This document shows positions 1 through 9,833 of a stretch of DNA of 64,000 nt, piece after piece. Each line of letters opens with the position of its first letter. Position 1 is the first letter of the stretch. The stretch comes from Spisula solida. Taxonomy: Eukaryota > Mollusca > Bivalvia > Venerida > Mactridae. The stretch lies in contig OX365955.1 of assembly GCA_947247005.1 (NCBI GenBank), forward strand, positions 41,085,822-41,149,821, given 5' to 3'. Under the pieces are notes generated by a model. It ran no database searches, was not told the DNA's origin, and saw nothing but the letters and a program-made list of their open reading frames with translations. The position numbers and the translations under genes are program-made.

Positions 1-1916
1 TTATCACCCTTGTCCGTTTGATCAAAGATGTAATGGCGTTCGGTTAAGTCCGTTTCTTTCGTTATTATAGTTCATCGTAGTAGTGTATCCATAAGATTTT
101 TTCTTGTTAAAACAAAGTATACTTTGCCAATCCCTAAAAATGTGTGAACAAAAATCAAAGTATTAAAAAATATTTTGATACCAATCTACAATTAAACCAC
201 AAAATATGTGAACTTTCATCTGCATGCAAAAGCAAATTTCAAAAAGCGCCAACGATATCTGAAAACAACATTATGTTCCCGAACGACGGACTTCAAGCAG
301 TGTTCATACCTCGTGATGTGTATGGGTATCTCCCACGAGTGTTTGCAATCTCTCGTACATTTGAAATAATATTACTGATAATTTTGAAATATGTTTGATA
401 ATACATGTAAATAAAATGTCGTCGTATATTGATAATTATTACTGCCGTATTGTACCGTATTTTGCTAAATGGACGCACTTATTGCAAAGTCATTGGGTCA
501 ACGTTGCTTTATTTGCTGTAGCTCTTATGAATTCTCTCCTTTTGTAACATTTGTATATTTACGAGGTGATTATTTCGCTGTGTTTAGATTTCGCGCTATC
601 GATGTTGAACGCGAATATAGCGAAATTTAGACATCCGTGAAATATACCCGCTGTGCAGTATTTTGTGAAAGGGCCTCCGACTCTGTACAATATTCTGTTT
701 AAAGTCCTCTACGGTTTGAGTACGCTGTTCCCGCTGACTAATCCATCTGAAAAGAGCGTGCTGTATATGTGTTCAATTGACAGATTTTTTCCGTTCTAGA
801 CGATGCACAGCTTTAAAATCACATTGGGGATGTTTGTGATGATTGAATCATGTCATTGAATTAATAGACCACTTGCTGTCATTACGCCGGGATTAAAACA
901 CATTCCTGACTCTGTCGTAGACCTATATGCATTTAATGAATAAATCAATTGAATTAATGTATATCTATCAATGTATGCTAATGTGAGAAGTTAGATCTGG
1001 AGGTCGGTAATGCTGATCCGGACGCCAGTAATGCCTGTTGTATGGTGAGCTTGTCTCAATCCGTTGTGATATTTGAATTTCATTCTTTACAAAAACAATG
1101 CATGAGTCTGAAATACTTCCATTGCATTAGTTTCGATGATAAAACTTTCATCGCTTGAGTTCTCCCACTGATTTACAAGTCTTCCGGAAAATGAGAAATC
1201 CTATTATTGAACGATTTCAAATTCTGATATCCTTTTAATGGTATAATGAGGAATATTATATCAATAATTGAAAAACGCATAGTCGAATGAGTCTGATCCT
1301 ATTTTTAGTTGTTTTGTCACAAATCCTTTCTTCTGATGAGGGTTTTTTTCTCCTGAATGTATCAAAAAGGCTAATTCCGATTATGCTTTTTTGATGTTGG
1401 CACAATGTTGATGGGCGGTTAATGACAAAATCCTGACATTTGTCCGGAAAAAAATCTTGAACATAACTGGCACAATCTTTCAATTCGATTCTTATACACT
1501 AACACATTAAGCATCATTAACTATTCAGCGTATTTAATATCCATGGACGTAGGAGCCGGGCGGGGGTGGCCAGATGTGCAATGTCACGACAGGAGGACAA
1601 TATACCCCCAATAATTCAGAACACATTCATAATTTTAGGCCTTAAACATTACTCATTAACAAACAGCAACACAGCAGACATACATTCTGCACTTCATGCG
1701 CTATTAAATAGCTTTAAATGTCAATGAATTCCCCCATCTTAATTGTTGCCCCCGCCCCAATGTTAAAGACGCTCCTACGCCCATGTGTTTTAAGCAATTT
1801 TGTACATGCTACTGATGCGAGAATATGCAAATGAGATACTTCGAATTCCTGTGGTCGTGTTTTTGAACACAGTGTCTATTTCAACTCTTTTTTTCGGGTC
1901 AAATGCCGTTTTTCAA
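1..1916. other. Non-coding stretch at the start of unit copy 1
   Basis: No ORF with protein character. Positions about 1669-1726 hold a short dispersed repeat (GCAGACATACATTCTGCACT) that recurs at about 26983, 30317 and 60409. The stretch 1256-1483 has an open minus-strand frame of 75 codons conserved in copies 2 and 3, but its composition suggests nothing recognisable. Confidence 0.5.
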
Positions 1917-2497
1917 CAGTGGTGGAAATTGTCCGATCGGGCAATTCGGTGATTTCCCTAATTCCCCTTACTACTTGCCCAATCGAGCAATTTTGCAACG
2001 AGAATTGCCTGATCAGGCAATACAAACGCCCGCTTTAAATAAAACCAAACCCTTGCATAAGAATAATTGACATAAGGATGATCTGATAGCGGATTTCTTA
2101 CCACAAAAGGTTGATCTAAAATCCTACCATTCAGAATTATTTTAAATTGTCTAGATTTTGCGATATTAAGTGTTTTATGTTTTTCATTTTCCCGTTTGGG
2201 CAACTTAAATTTCCCGATCGGGCATGTAAATATATTTTAGATAGTTGAAAGTTGCCCGAACGCTAAAGTAAACGCAATGGTAGTATTGGTAGTTTTAAGG
2301 CTAAATATCTTACAATCTAGACAATTGAAAGGAAATTTGAAAAGTAGGATTTTAGATATACCCTTTGTGATTTGACACATGTGTCTAGATTATCGCTTCG
2401 TCAAAGATCCGTATGCGCAGGCTGATTAAAAAAGTGGGCGTTCTATTGCCAAGTAATTAGGGAAATAACCGAATTGTCCGGGCAATTTTCCCCACTG
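1917..2497. mobile_element. Non-autonomous hAT-like DNA transposon, copy 1
   Basis: Terminal inverted repeats of about 50 bp: the left end begins CAGTGGTGGAAATTGTCC and the right end, reverse-complemented, begins CAGTGGGGAAAATTGCCC. Both continue to a shared TTTCCCTAATT block. CAGTG termini and approximately matching 8-bp flanks (TTTTTCAA, TTCAGCAA) suggest the hAT superfamily. No transposase frame is present. Palindromic GATCGGGCA-type motifs recur inside. The family assignment is tentative. Confidence 0.6.
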
Positions 2498-3597
2498 TTC
2501 AGCAATATTTCAGTTATATATGGCGGCGATTCACCTAACCAGTTTTGCTGGACTGTATCTTAACCAGTCATAATTTGCCCTTCCACGAGGATGTAGCTAT
2601 TTATCCACATGTGGAGGAAATCAAAATTATCATGAAATAGTATAATCCGCTGTGACAGGGTACCAAAGTCGGGTCGCCCCGTTTAAAACTATTTAACCAT
2701 TGGAAAACGGCCACATATACACGATACACATCTTCGAATCATTTCTTGGATGTACGCCTTTGGATATTTTACATGTACAAGGAAAACAGTAACCACGAAG
2801 ATAGAGAATGCTCCCTTGACATCGACCAAGTAATGTAATAATGTTGTTTATATAGTTACTGAAAACACATGAAAGTGTTTCTACGCTTTAACAGGTTTGA
2901 AACCCCAATTTCCTGTAGCACTGACAGTATGTGACTTTTAAAGTGGGACATAGGCATGACAGTAGGACTTCCTGTATAACTTATTCTTATAGCACAGTGC
3001 ACTCTTATCGTATTCAATCGAGTGACAAACTAAACTACCAATACCATGTGCGATTTAAGTTAAAATTGATTAATTCAATAATAGTATTGGTTTTAGTTGG
3101 TTTCATTCAGTATTAGCTTTTGTTGTCTCAAAAATATATAATTAATTGTATACTCGTATGTTTATGTACCTGTATCTTGGTCAAGTCGTTAGCGAGCTCG
3201 AAGTTTGGTGTCGAAGCAGGGGACTCGAAATATGAACCATCTCGTTATTTTCTCTCAAGATTATGTATCCAGGGTCCGTTGGCTTTCTACCATGAAACTT
3301 CTTTTAGGATGTTGTCAATTGCATGTGGAGGATTAGTTAGTACTGGTAACTTAGTTAAACTGTGGTTCAGTCGATGAGGGGTTAAATAAGTTTACTTTTC
3401 ATAATCACACGACCGTGATTAGTCTGGTATTGTGGGCAACAATTGTATATTACGCTAGTATGACATCACATTGTGTGTTACACTACAGATAGCCAATACA
3501 AACGTTATAAAAATTGTGCGTTTGCATATTATTGCGTTATGTATCATTATTATAGACTATGTTGATGAATTCAGGAAGTGCAACTTTATCATTTTAA
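2498..3597. other. Non-coding stretch, copy 1
   Basis: Unique-looking AT-rich DNA with no convincing gene. Two short plus-strand ORFs (2931-3116 and 3120-3377) have no recognisable domain and are not kept as full-length frames in copy 2. Confidence 0.5.
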
Positions 3598-4154
3598 AGG
3601 GACTGCCTCCCTCACATATTGGTATATTGCAAAAATAAAATAAAATTGTCAAATATTCGCGTTATTTTGGTATAGTTGCCTGTATATCCCATAAACAAAC
3701 AAACACACTGACATCTAAAATAATTTGAGAAACTTCGGCATTTTGTAGTTATCTTGTATTTTTTGCATAAAAAATTCTATAGGGTATTACTACCCTATAT
3801 AATTGACACCACTTTTACTTAAATAGCCTAAAAGTTGTTCACATCTGATGAAAACGAATCGTTTAAAACCAAAACAAATACATCACTGATGTTTACGCAG
3901 TAGTTTGTTGAGGTTACAGTTCGGTCACGAGTGAATAACATCATTCACAAAGCGCTTTATGTTGGAAGGAAACTGGCCGCTTTATTTTCAAAAAAAAATA
4001 CTCAGTGGGCGACATAGAGAGTGGATAAAATTGCTTTTTTTGCACCAAATCAATCATAAAGCAACTGTCTGTGGCTTTCTATTACATCAATACTTAGTTA
4101 GGTTGGAAAATCACGATATATAAATTTTTTAGCCCAATCTGTGAGGCAGCACCT
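3598..4154. mobile_element. TTAA-flanked MITE present only in copy 1
   Basis: 557 bp with imperfect terminal inverted repeats (left AGGGACTGCCTCCCTCAC; right end reverse-complemented AGGTGCTGCCTCAC) between TTAA duplications (3594-3597 and 4155-4158). Copy 2 has the empty site with a single TTAA near 32185. The TTAA target suggests a piggyBac-type non-autonomous element. No coding capacity. Confidence 0.75.
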
Positions 4155-4332
4155 TTAAGGAATGCACAAATCGATCCATCAGAAAACTGAAAGTTAGATT
4201 TGTGATCACAGATTGATCAAGTCTCATAGTATCACATAAAAAATTGTCAAAATAGATACACTTATCATTAAATAAACTTAGTTAACATGATATGAAAAAA
4301 GAAGTGTTTCTTCTTGATGTTTTTAATGGGAG

Positions 4333-4494
4333 GACCATGGCTTATTTAGTTGGGCATTGTGCCTTGTATGTTTCCATGTTTTCTATGCGCGGCTGGTTCA
4401 GGTGTGCATTGTGCCTTATGTGTTTTATGTGTACTGTGCTCGACTGGTTAAGATGAGTGCTACCATCCCTGTCTGACTTAATATTATCTTTTTG
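4333..4494 (+). mobile_element. Dispersed repeat family member, 'GTGCCTTGTATG' type, copy 1
   Basis: This segment is absent from the equivalent place in copy 2, and related sequences occur at several other sites. Shared landmarks are GGGCATTGTGCCTTGTATG, a CTGTGCTCGGCTGGTTAAG block and a 3' end like TCCCTGTCTGACTTAATATT. It looks like a small non-autonomous element, SINE or MITE; the class is not established. Confidence 0.6.
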
Positions 4495-5600
4495 TAGGCA
4501 CAGAACCCCAGATGTCCATCACTATAAAGAACTGTCGGTAACAGGTTGTATTAAACCACTGCAATTAGTTTGAAGATAGTTAAATTCGGATTGAAACATG
4601 TCTGGAATCTGTAGCTGTTGTGGGTTGTCCTTGTGATGTATGTTGTCCTTTTGTTATGTTCTTGCCATCGGTTTAGTTTGAATAACTGAGGCGGAAAACT
4701 TTCGGTATGGGATGTCGTGATTTTGTTGTTGCGATGGTCATTGTCTGTGCCTTTTTGTTATAAAGTTGTCAATTTGTAGTGTTTGGCATTGTGCGCGCGC
4801 TAATTCGAGAGACCAACAGAAAATGCCAAAAGCCCGAATGAAATGAACTCGATTCGATTTTGTTTTGAATTCATGAACATACTGGATGTTCAATTTTGTT
4901 CATATATAAGTTGAAAACACCTCGTGTACTGGTTACACGGTAATGCTTTAATGTATTAGTAGCCGCAAGATGAGACATACAATACGTCATATTGCGGTGT
5001 ATCGATCATGAATCGGGTTATACTGATGCATTGATAGGATAATGCTATCAATTGAAATTTGAAAACCAAAAATACAAGTGTATAGGCATACTGTGCCATT
5101 CTGTCTGATTATAAAAAGATCCGTCAAAACGAATGACATTACAATTAGAAAGTGGTTCAAACTGGGCTACAAGTACATTGTATTAGTACCTGACACTCAC
5201 GGTAATTTGAAATCAAACGCTGCAATTATGCTCAGATATTCTGTCATATTGTAATGGATTTTTGTATCTCGTTTACAAATGTTACCAAGAAAGTAGTCCA
5301 GATAATTGAAGTTTTTCTTTTATAATACGATTTCGCGTTCTTTAATCTTCATAATTCAATAAGAAATGTACTTTTAATGTGTATTTGATATAATAGTCGG
5401 ATATACAAATGTACATGTATATTAGAAGATAATGTACACATATGGATCACATGGGAAAACTTGTTAGGTGAACTTTCCGCTGTATACGCACTTAAAAAAT
5501 GTTGAGAAACTAATTAACAAAAAATAATGACAACTTATGATTAATTCCCTGGACCTTGGTCAGACAGAGGAAAATCGACCAGTAACCATGGTCTATAATT
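4495..5600. other. Non-coding stretch, copy 1
   Basis: AT-rich DNA without a supportable gene. It aligns with copy 2 from about 32376 to 33997, apart from an extra segment in copy 2 (about 32676-33198). Confidence 0.5.
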
Positions 5601-6893
5601 GACCTTTCTGCAGACGCTTCGTAGCCACGCCCCCTATAGTTACGGGTATTCGTTGTTGCTACGCAAGACAAGCTTGCATTAAAATGGCGTCTAATACGGA
5701 GATGTCGTGTGATGCTCTTGATACAATTCCGTTAAATATTTCGCTTTTAGTCAATGTTTTGAAAATTTTGTGAAACATAATTATGTGCCTACTTAAAACT
5801 TGCAAATCGAAGAATTTTACGTAAACAGTTACTAAATCAGAGCCAAACAGTGTCCGAATAAGCAGACACTCACAAGCGTAATGTTGCCGCTCAATCAGAA
5901 TGTTTCTTTTTATCTAAATAGCTATTTATGTATAGTTTTTGCGCCAATCGTGAATGACCTGGTTTGAAAGATACACCCTTTATTGTAACAAAGAAATCAT
6001 TAAGGGTTAATACATATATTTACATATACACGGTATAATGGAATCTTCCATACACTATAGCATTTCATCTTCCGTATACGTTCGTATGATAGTGTGTTTA
6101 ATAAATAATCGAAATCAAATGTGCGTAAAAAAATATTTAAGTAAAGTTACAAGACCTCTGCAAGATTTTCTGCGTCGGGTTTTTATTGATGTCTTCCGTG
6201 TGATCTACCACTTATGGCGGGGACATACATTTTGTTGATTACTTACGACTGAGGCTGTATTTGATTGCAACTTCCGCAAAAAATTAGCGCTACGTTAACA
6301 GAGATGAATGTGAATCTTTCAAATCCCACATCGCTACGTAATACATGATTTGTCATTGACAGTCAGCATATCAACAAAAAATGTACAATCACGCGTTATT
6401 TAGTAAAAAAATATCGTTTTCTAACATAACGTTAAAACTGTCGGATCAAGTGCAATAAGTGCTACACAGATTTCATATGCACCTTTATACAAGAAATAAA
6501 TAAGCCCTAGATTATAAGTTAGTTAAAATTCCAATGTGTTATATACTTTGATGATCTCGTTTAGATTCGTATCTCGGACATCAGTCGGGGACCAGTGATA
6601 TACCGCGGTGTCTTGTTAACTGTCAATAATCAATGTGACACATAGCGGTTTCCGTCAGGACAGGGGAACAGTATGGGGTCAGTTAATTGCTATAAATGTT
6701 TTGTAGTACAGTCAGAACTCGATATAACGACACCCGATATACTGACAAATTCATTATAGTGACATTATATTTGGGGACAAAAGTATTAAATCGCTCTTTG
6801 TACCAATTCAGTATACTGACATATTCGATACAACGACATTTTTCTTGGAAACGAACAGCGTCGTTGTATCGAGTTCTGACTGTAATGTGTATA
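5601..6893. other. Copy 1-specific segment replaced by unrelated sequence in copy 2
   Basis: After CATGGTCTATAATTGA the two copies diverge completely and rejoin at CGCCCGAC. Copy 1 holds about 1.3 kb here; copy 2 holds about 160 bp of different sequence (34000-34160). The segment includes a GC-richer patch (CACGCCCCCTA, then AAAATGGCG) reminiscent of an animal promoter with a start codon at 5684, and a pogo-like MITE at its distal end. Confidence 0.6.
6709..6882. mobile_element. pogo/Tigger-like MITE, copy 1
   Basis: 174 bp with inverted repeats starting CAGTCAGAACTCGATA and ending TATCGAGTTCTGACTG, flanked by TA on both sides (6707-6708 and 6883-6884). The internal sequence is also largely self-complementary. 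A related element lies at 46153-46325. The TA target and CAGT ends fit the pogo/Tigger group of Tc1/mariner elements. The element spans a spurious ORF on each strand. Confidence 0.8.
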
Positions 6894-7186
6894 TATCGCC
6901 CGACAAGACTAATCACGGTAAATGGTGGAAGTCGCTCACTATGCTTTGAGGCACGTAAAACAAAAACAAATCACAATCTGTAAAAATGATACATATATTT
7001 AGTCTCAGTTGCCAGTGAATAGATACCATAGTAATTTCATAATTTTGTATGGAGTAATCTTTATCACCAAAGGATGTTTAAGAATTCGTTCAAATGTTTG
7101 GGCATAAAATTGTTTAAACGTAATAATATAATACACGTGAGTCAGTAATGTCCGCCTGCCCAACAGTTATATAGTTATTATATATC

Positions 7187-7192
7187 TTTATT
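7187..7192 (-). terminator. Polyadenylation signal AATAAA, copy A
   Basis: On the minus strand AATAAA occurs about 24 nt after the TAA stop of the peptide exon. This would give a very short 3' UTR and supports this exon being the last. Copy B keeps the same signal. Confidence 0.65.
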
Positions 7193-7215
7193 CTTAATGT
7201 AAACTGTGAGTGATA

Positions 7216-8417
7216 TTATCTGCCATATAGAGCCGCCCATCCTTGTGGGCGCTTTTCAGTGTCTATGCTTTCAGACATATCATCGGGAGACGTAGCTACT
7301 TCAGAATCACGTTTACCATATACTGCGGACCAACCAGGCGCTCTTTTACCGTATAATGCTGCCCATCCTTGTGCTCTTTTGCCGTATGTAGCTGCCCAAC
7401 CAGGTGCTCGTTTACCGTAAGTGGCTGTCCAACCAGGCATTCTCTTACCGTAAGTTGCTGCCCAGCCAGGTGCTCGTTTGCCATATAATGCAGACCATCC
7501 TTGGTCTCGCTTTCCATAAGTTGCTGCCCAGCCAGGTGCTCGTTTTCCGTAGGTTGCAGCCCAGCCCGGTGCCCGTTTTCCGTAGGTCGCTGTCCAGCCG
7601 GGTGCTCGTTTTCCGTACGTTGCCGCCCAGCCCGGTGCTCGTTTTTCGTAAGTTGCTGCCCAACCGGGAGCTCGTTTTCCGTAAGTTGCAGCCCAGCCAG
7701 GAGCTCGCTTTCCGTAAGTTGCAGCCCCGCCAGGACCTCGCTTTCCGTATACTGCCGACCAACCAGGTGCACGCTTTCCATATACTGCTGACCAGCCGGG
7801 TGTACGTTTTCCGTAAACTGCCGACCAGCCAGGCGCACGTTTTCCATATACCGCTGACCAGCCAGGTGCACGTTTTCCGTAAGTAACAGCCCAGCCAGGA
7901 GCTCTTTTGAAGCTAAAATCATCCAAAATGTTATAGGGACGCGCTCGTTTATCTACATCTTCTAAATCTTGTTCATGTATGATATCATTATCTTCATAAC
8001 TATCATTTAAATCAGACTCCGATATAACAGATTCTGCGCCATAATTTGAAAGCCATGATCGAAGGCGTTGGTAATAGTCAGCATCACTACTTGTCGGAGA
8101 GGTTTGGAATTCCGAATCACCCTCAGTTGTTGTGTGAGGTATCTGATAACCATATAAGTCCATAGCGTCCTGAATGTTTGCTAGTTCAGAACGTTGTAAA
8201 TTTAAATCATTGACGATATCAGTAACTACCTCGTCCTCTACTTCACTGTCATTTGTCTCAGGCACTTCTTCAGAAATATCCATTGAAGATTTCGGATAGT
8301 ATGATGATAGACCGGTATATCCGCCACCATCTCGCTTCTCTATCGTGTCAGTCCATTCTACAGAACGCTTTTCTTTTGATAAGGTGTCTACGTCATTTTG
8401 TGAGAGGTTTGGAATTT
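7216..8417 (-). CDS. 3' exon of a multi-copy PGWxxxY-amide neuropeptide-like precursor (copy A, intact)
   Basis: A 1202-nt terminal exon encoding 399 residues plus two bases of a split codon. It starts after a strong minus-strand acceptor (pyrimidine tract then TTTCAG, AG at 8418-8419); the first in-frame ATG (8281-8283) lies inside the exon and is probably not the start. Order of the product: short segments ending in KR (IPNLSQNDVDTLSKE, SVEWTDTIE), an acidic propeptide of about 120 residues, ARPYNILDDFSF-KR, eighteen 11-residue repeats with consensus APGW-[ATS]-[AV]-[TVL]-Y-GKR, spacer DSEVATSPDDMSESIDTE-KR, and final PQGWAALY-GR before TAA. KR sites imply prohormone-convertase cleavage, and Gly before KR implies C-terminal amidation, so the inferred products are octapeptides ending in Tyr-NH2. 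Repeat 6 reads GPGGAATY and repeat 8 ends in EKR, so it cannot be amidated. The signal peptide must be on an upstream exon. A secreted neuropeptide or peptide hormone precursor is likely; the family is not recognised. It is not the APGWamide precursor, because no APGW-GKR occurs. Confidence 0.9.
7309..7902 (-). repeat. 33-bp tandem coding repeat, 18 units (copy A)
   Basis: Eighteen in-frame 33-bp units, each encoding one octapeptide plus GKR. Variants in N- to C-terminal order: AVTY, SAVY, SAVY, T-SAVY, SAVY, GPGG-AATY, AATY, AATY(E), AATY, TATY, AATY, AATY, DQGW-SALY, AATY, MPGW-TATY, AATY, AQGW-AALY, SAVY. Because the period is a multiple of three, other reading frames across the array are also open; those frames are artefacts. 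Confidence 0.95.
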
Positions 8418-8436
8418 CTGAAAGTAGAAAATAAAG
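8418..8436 (-). promoter_or_regulatory. Splice acceptor of the peptide exon, copy A
   Basis: The minus strand reads CTTTATTTTCTACTTTCAG immediately before the exon: a continuous pyrimidine-rich tract with terminal AG. The reading frame stays open from this AG to the stop. The exon enters with two bases of a codon, so the upstream exon should end with one codon base. Confidence 0.8.
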
Positions 8437-9590
8437 ATTTGATTAATTAACTGGTAATATCCAAACATGTAATTCCCGAATCGGTAAGGTTATGATAACA
8501 TTGTATAATGAAAGTGTCGTAGCCACAGTAATAACTACATCATTCTGGTGTACCATAGGTTATATGACGTCTGTATGCTTTGTTCTCCTCTAAATCCTTT
8601 TAAAACTGTAAAGTAATTTATCATATTACACCAGTAAAGAACCATTGTAGATATAACCCAGACTGCTATTATGTAGGCGCAATTCAATGTAGTGTTTTCA
8701 GGAAAGACAATTAGTTAGTTTACTGTATTGACTTAAAAACATACTGTGTTTTCTTGGCAAACATATATAGAGGACACTTATAATTATGTTTAACAATGAA
8801 TGTACGCAAATAAGATCACTTCGATAGTTTTGTAAGCCTTTAGTATTTGCAATTGTAAAGAAACGAAGCCTACAATCACGTATATACACGGTCCGTTCGT
8901 CATTTATCGCTACTGACGTACGCCGATCGTCGTATGTCTTTAAAAAAGGCGGCCCCATTAGGAAATTTGGTGTCAGTTCCTTTCTCATATATTCTTTGCT
9001 AAAATTAAGACGGATTCGGTGTATCACGACCACCATTATGTCTGGCCTTGTTGTTATTGTAACTTTACTGTATATTACTTGTTGCAAGAGGGACGTTTTA
9101 ATTTTGGAACAACCATTTTCAGAACAAGTTAAGCGAATTAAGATTGAAAAAATTGATTTATAATTGAATCTACATCGTAATAGTGGACTCGACCACTGTG
9201 TAACTCTAGTATTATCCTAACTGGACAGGGGCTCCCTACAACTATTATTCATACATAGTGTTGTTCCCAATATGTATGTTCTCGTATAGATCTGTAATAT
9301 GAATGTTTGTTTAATTATATAGTGTTCTCCATCTATGTTTATCTAAATCTCGGACCTCATGATCTATGTGTCATTGTTCCAGCTATTTGTTTTTGTGGGT
9401 GTTTTTTTGGGAGTGGGATAATTGAATTGATATAGCTCATATAAATTTTACAAACCAGCGCAGTGGCTTTTACAAAGACTGCACGGACAAAGACGTTTGA
9501 ATTACCCGTACATATAATATTGCTGAAAAAGAATAAAGAATTTTATAGGCCACATTTATGCGAGATGTAATTAGTATTATGACCACCTTT
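8437..9590. other. Presumed intron 5' of the peptide exon, copy 1
   Basis: If transcription of the precursor runs on the minus strand, this is intron sequence immediately upstream of the last exon. The open minus-strand frame 8698-9087 is broken into two pieces in copy 2, so it is not treated as a gene. The plus-strand 41-codon ORF is listed separately. Confidence 0.45.
9038..9163 (+). CDS. Short ORF (41 aa) with signal-peptide-like N-terminus, copy 1
   Basis: An ATG-started 41-codon ORF. The N-terminus MSGLVVIVTLLYITCC is a compact hydrophobic run ending in two cysteines, as in a signal peptide. The tail is basic and hydrophilic and includes a KR site (FSEQVKR). It lies on the strand opposite the peptide precursor, about 0.6 kb from its acceptor. 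The ORF is open in both unit copies, but four of the five codon differences seen change the amino acid, so there is no sign of purifying selection. It could be a real small secreted peptide, a first exon, or chance. The function is not known. Confidence 0.25.
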   Translation: MSGLVVIVTLLYITCCKRDVLILEQPFSEQVKRIKIEKIDL

Positions 9591-9619
9591 TCTCAAAACG
9601 AAATAGAAAGATCGGGGAA

Positions 9620-9833
9620 CCAGACCACTTGTACAAAAAAACGCTAATGGCTATGCGTGTTTTACCACCTTAGGAAGTTCACTGCGTTTTAACACAATCA
9701 CTGTATGAATTATTGGGATACTGTACAATTCCACTTGTTTGATTTATTGTGATTAAACACCAGACCACTTATACAAAAAAACGCTAATGCACGTACGTCT
9801 ATGCGTGTTTTACCACCTAAGGGAGTTCACTGC
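9620..9833 (+). repeat. Pair of about 70-bp direct repeats, copy 1
   Basis: CAGACCACTT...ACAAAAAAACGCTAATG and the following TATGCGTGTTTTACCACCT...GTTCACTGC occur at 9620-9685 and 9760-9833. The second copy has an extra CACGTACGTC stretch. The pair is conserved in copy 2. Confidence 0.85.

Noticed and set aside
1256..1483. 75-codon minus-strand ORF present in copies 1 and 2
   Set aside because: Short, without a recognisable motif; its conservation reflects duplication of the whole unit.
7296..7922. Long open frames over the peptide array in other frames and on the plus strand (for example 208, 160 and 105 codons)
   Set aside because: They result from the 33-bp period, which keeps alternate frames open. 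Only the minus-strand frame with KR sites has a coherent design, and it connects to a splice acceptor and stop/polyA.
7216..8417. Classification as the APGWamide precursor
   Set aside because: No repeat reads APGW-GKR. The Gly-Lys-Arg follows Tyr at position 8, so the mature peptide differs.
8698..9087. 129-codon minus-strand ORF
   Set aside because: In copy 2 the frame is split by an indel, and the composition shows no domain. It is likely intron sequence.
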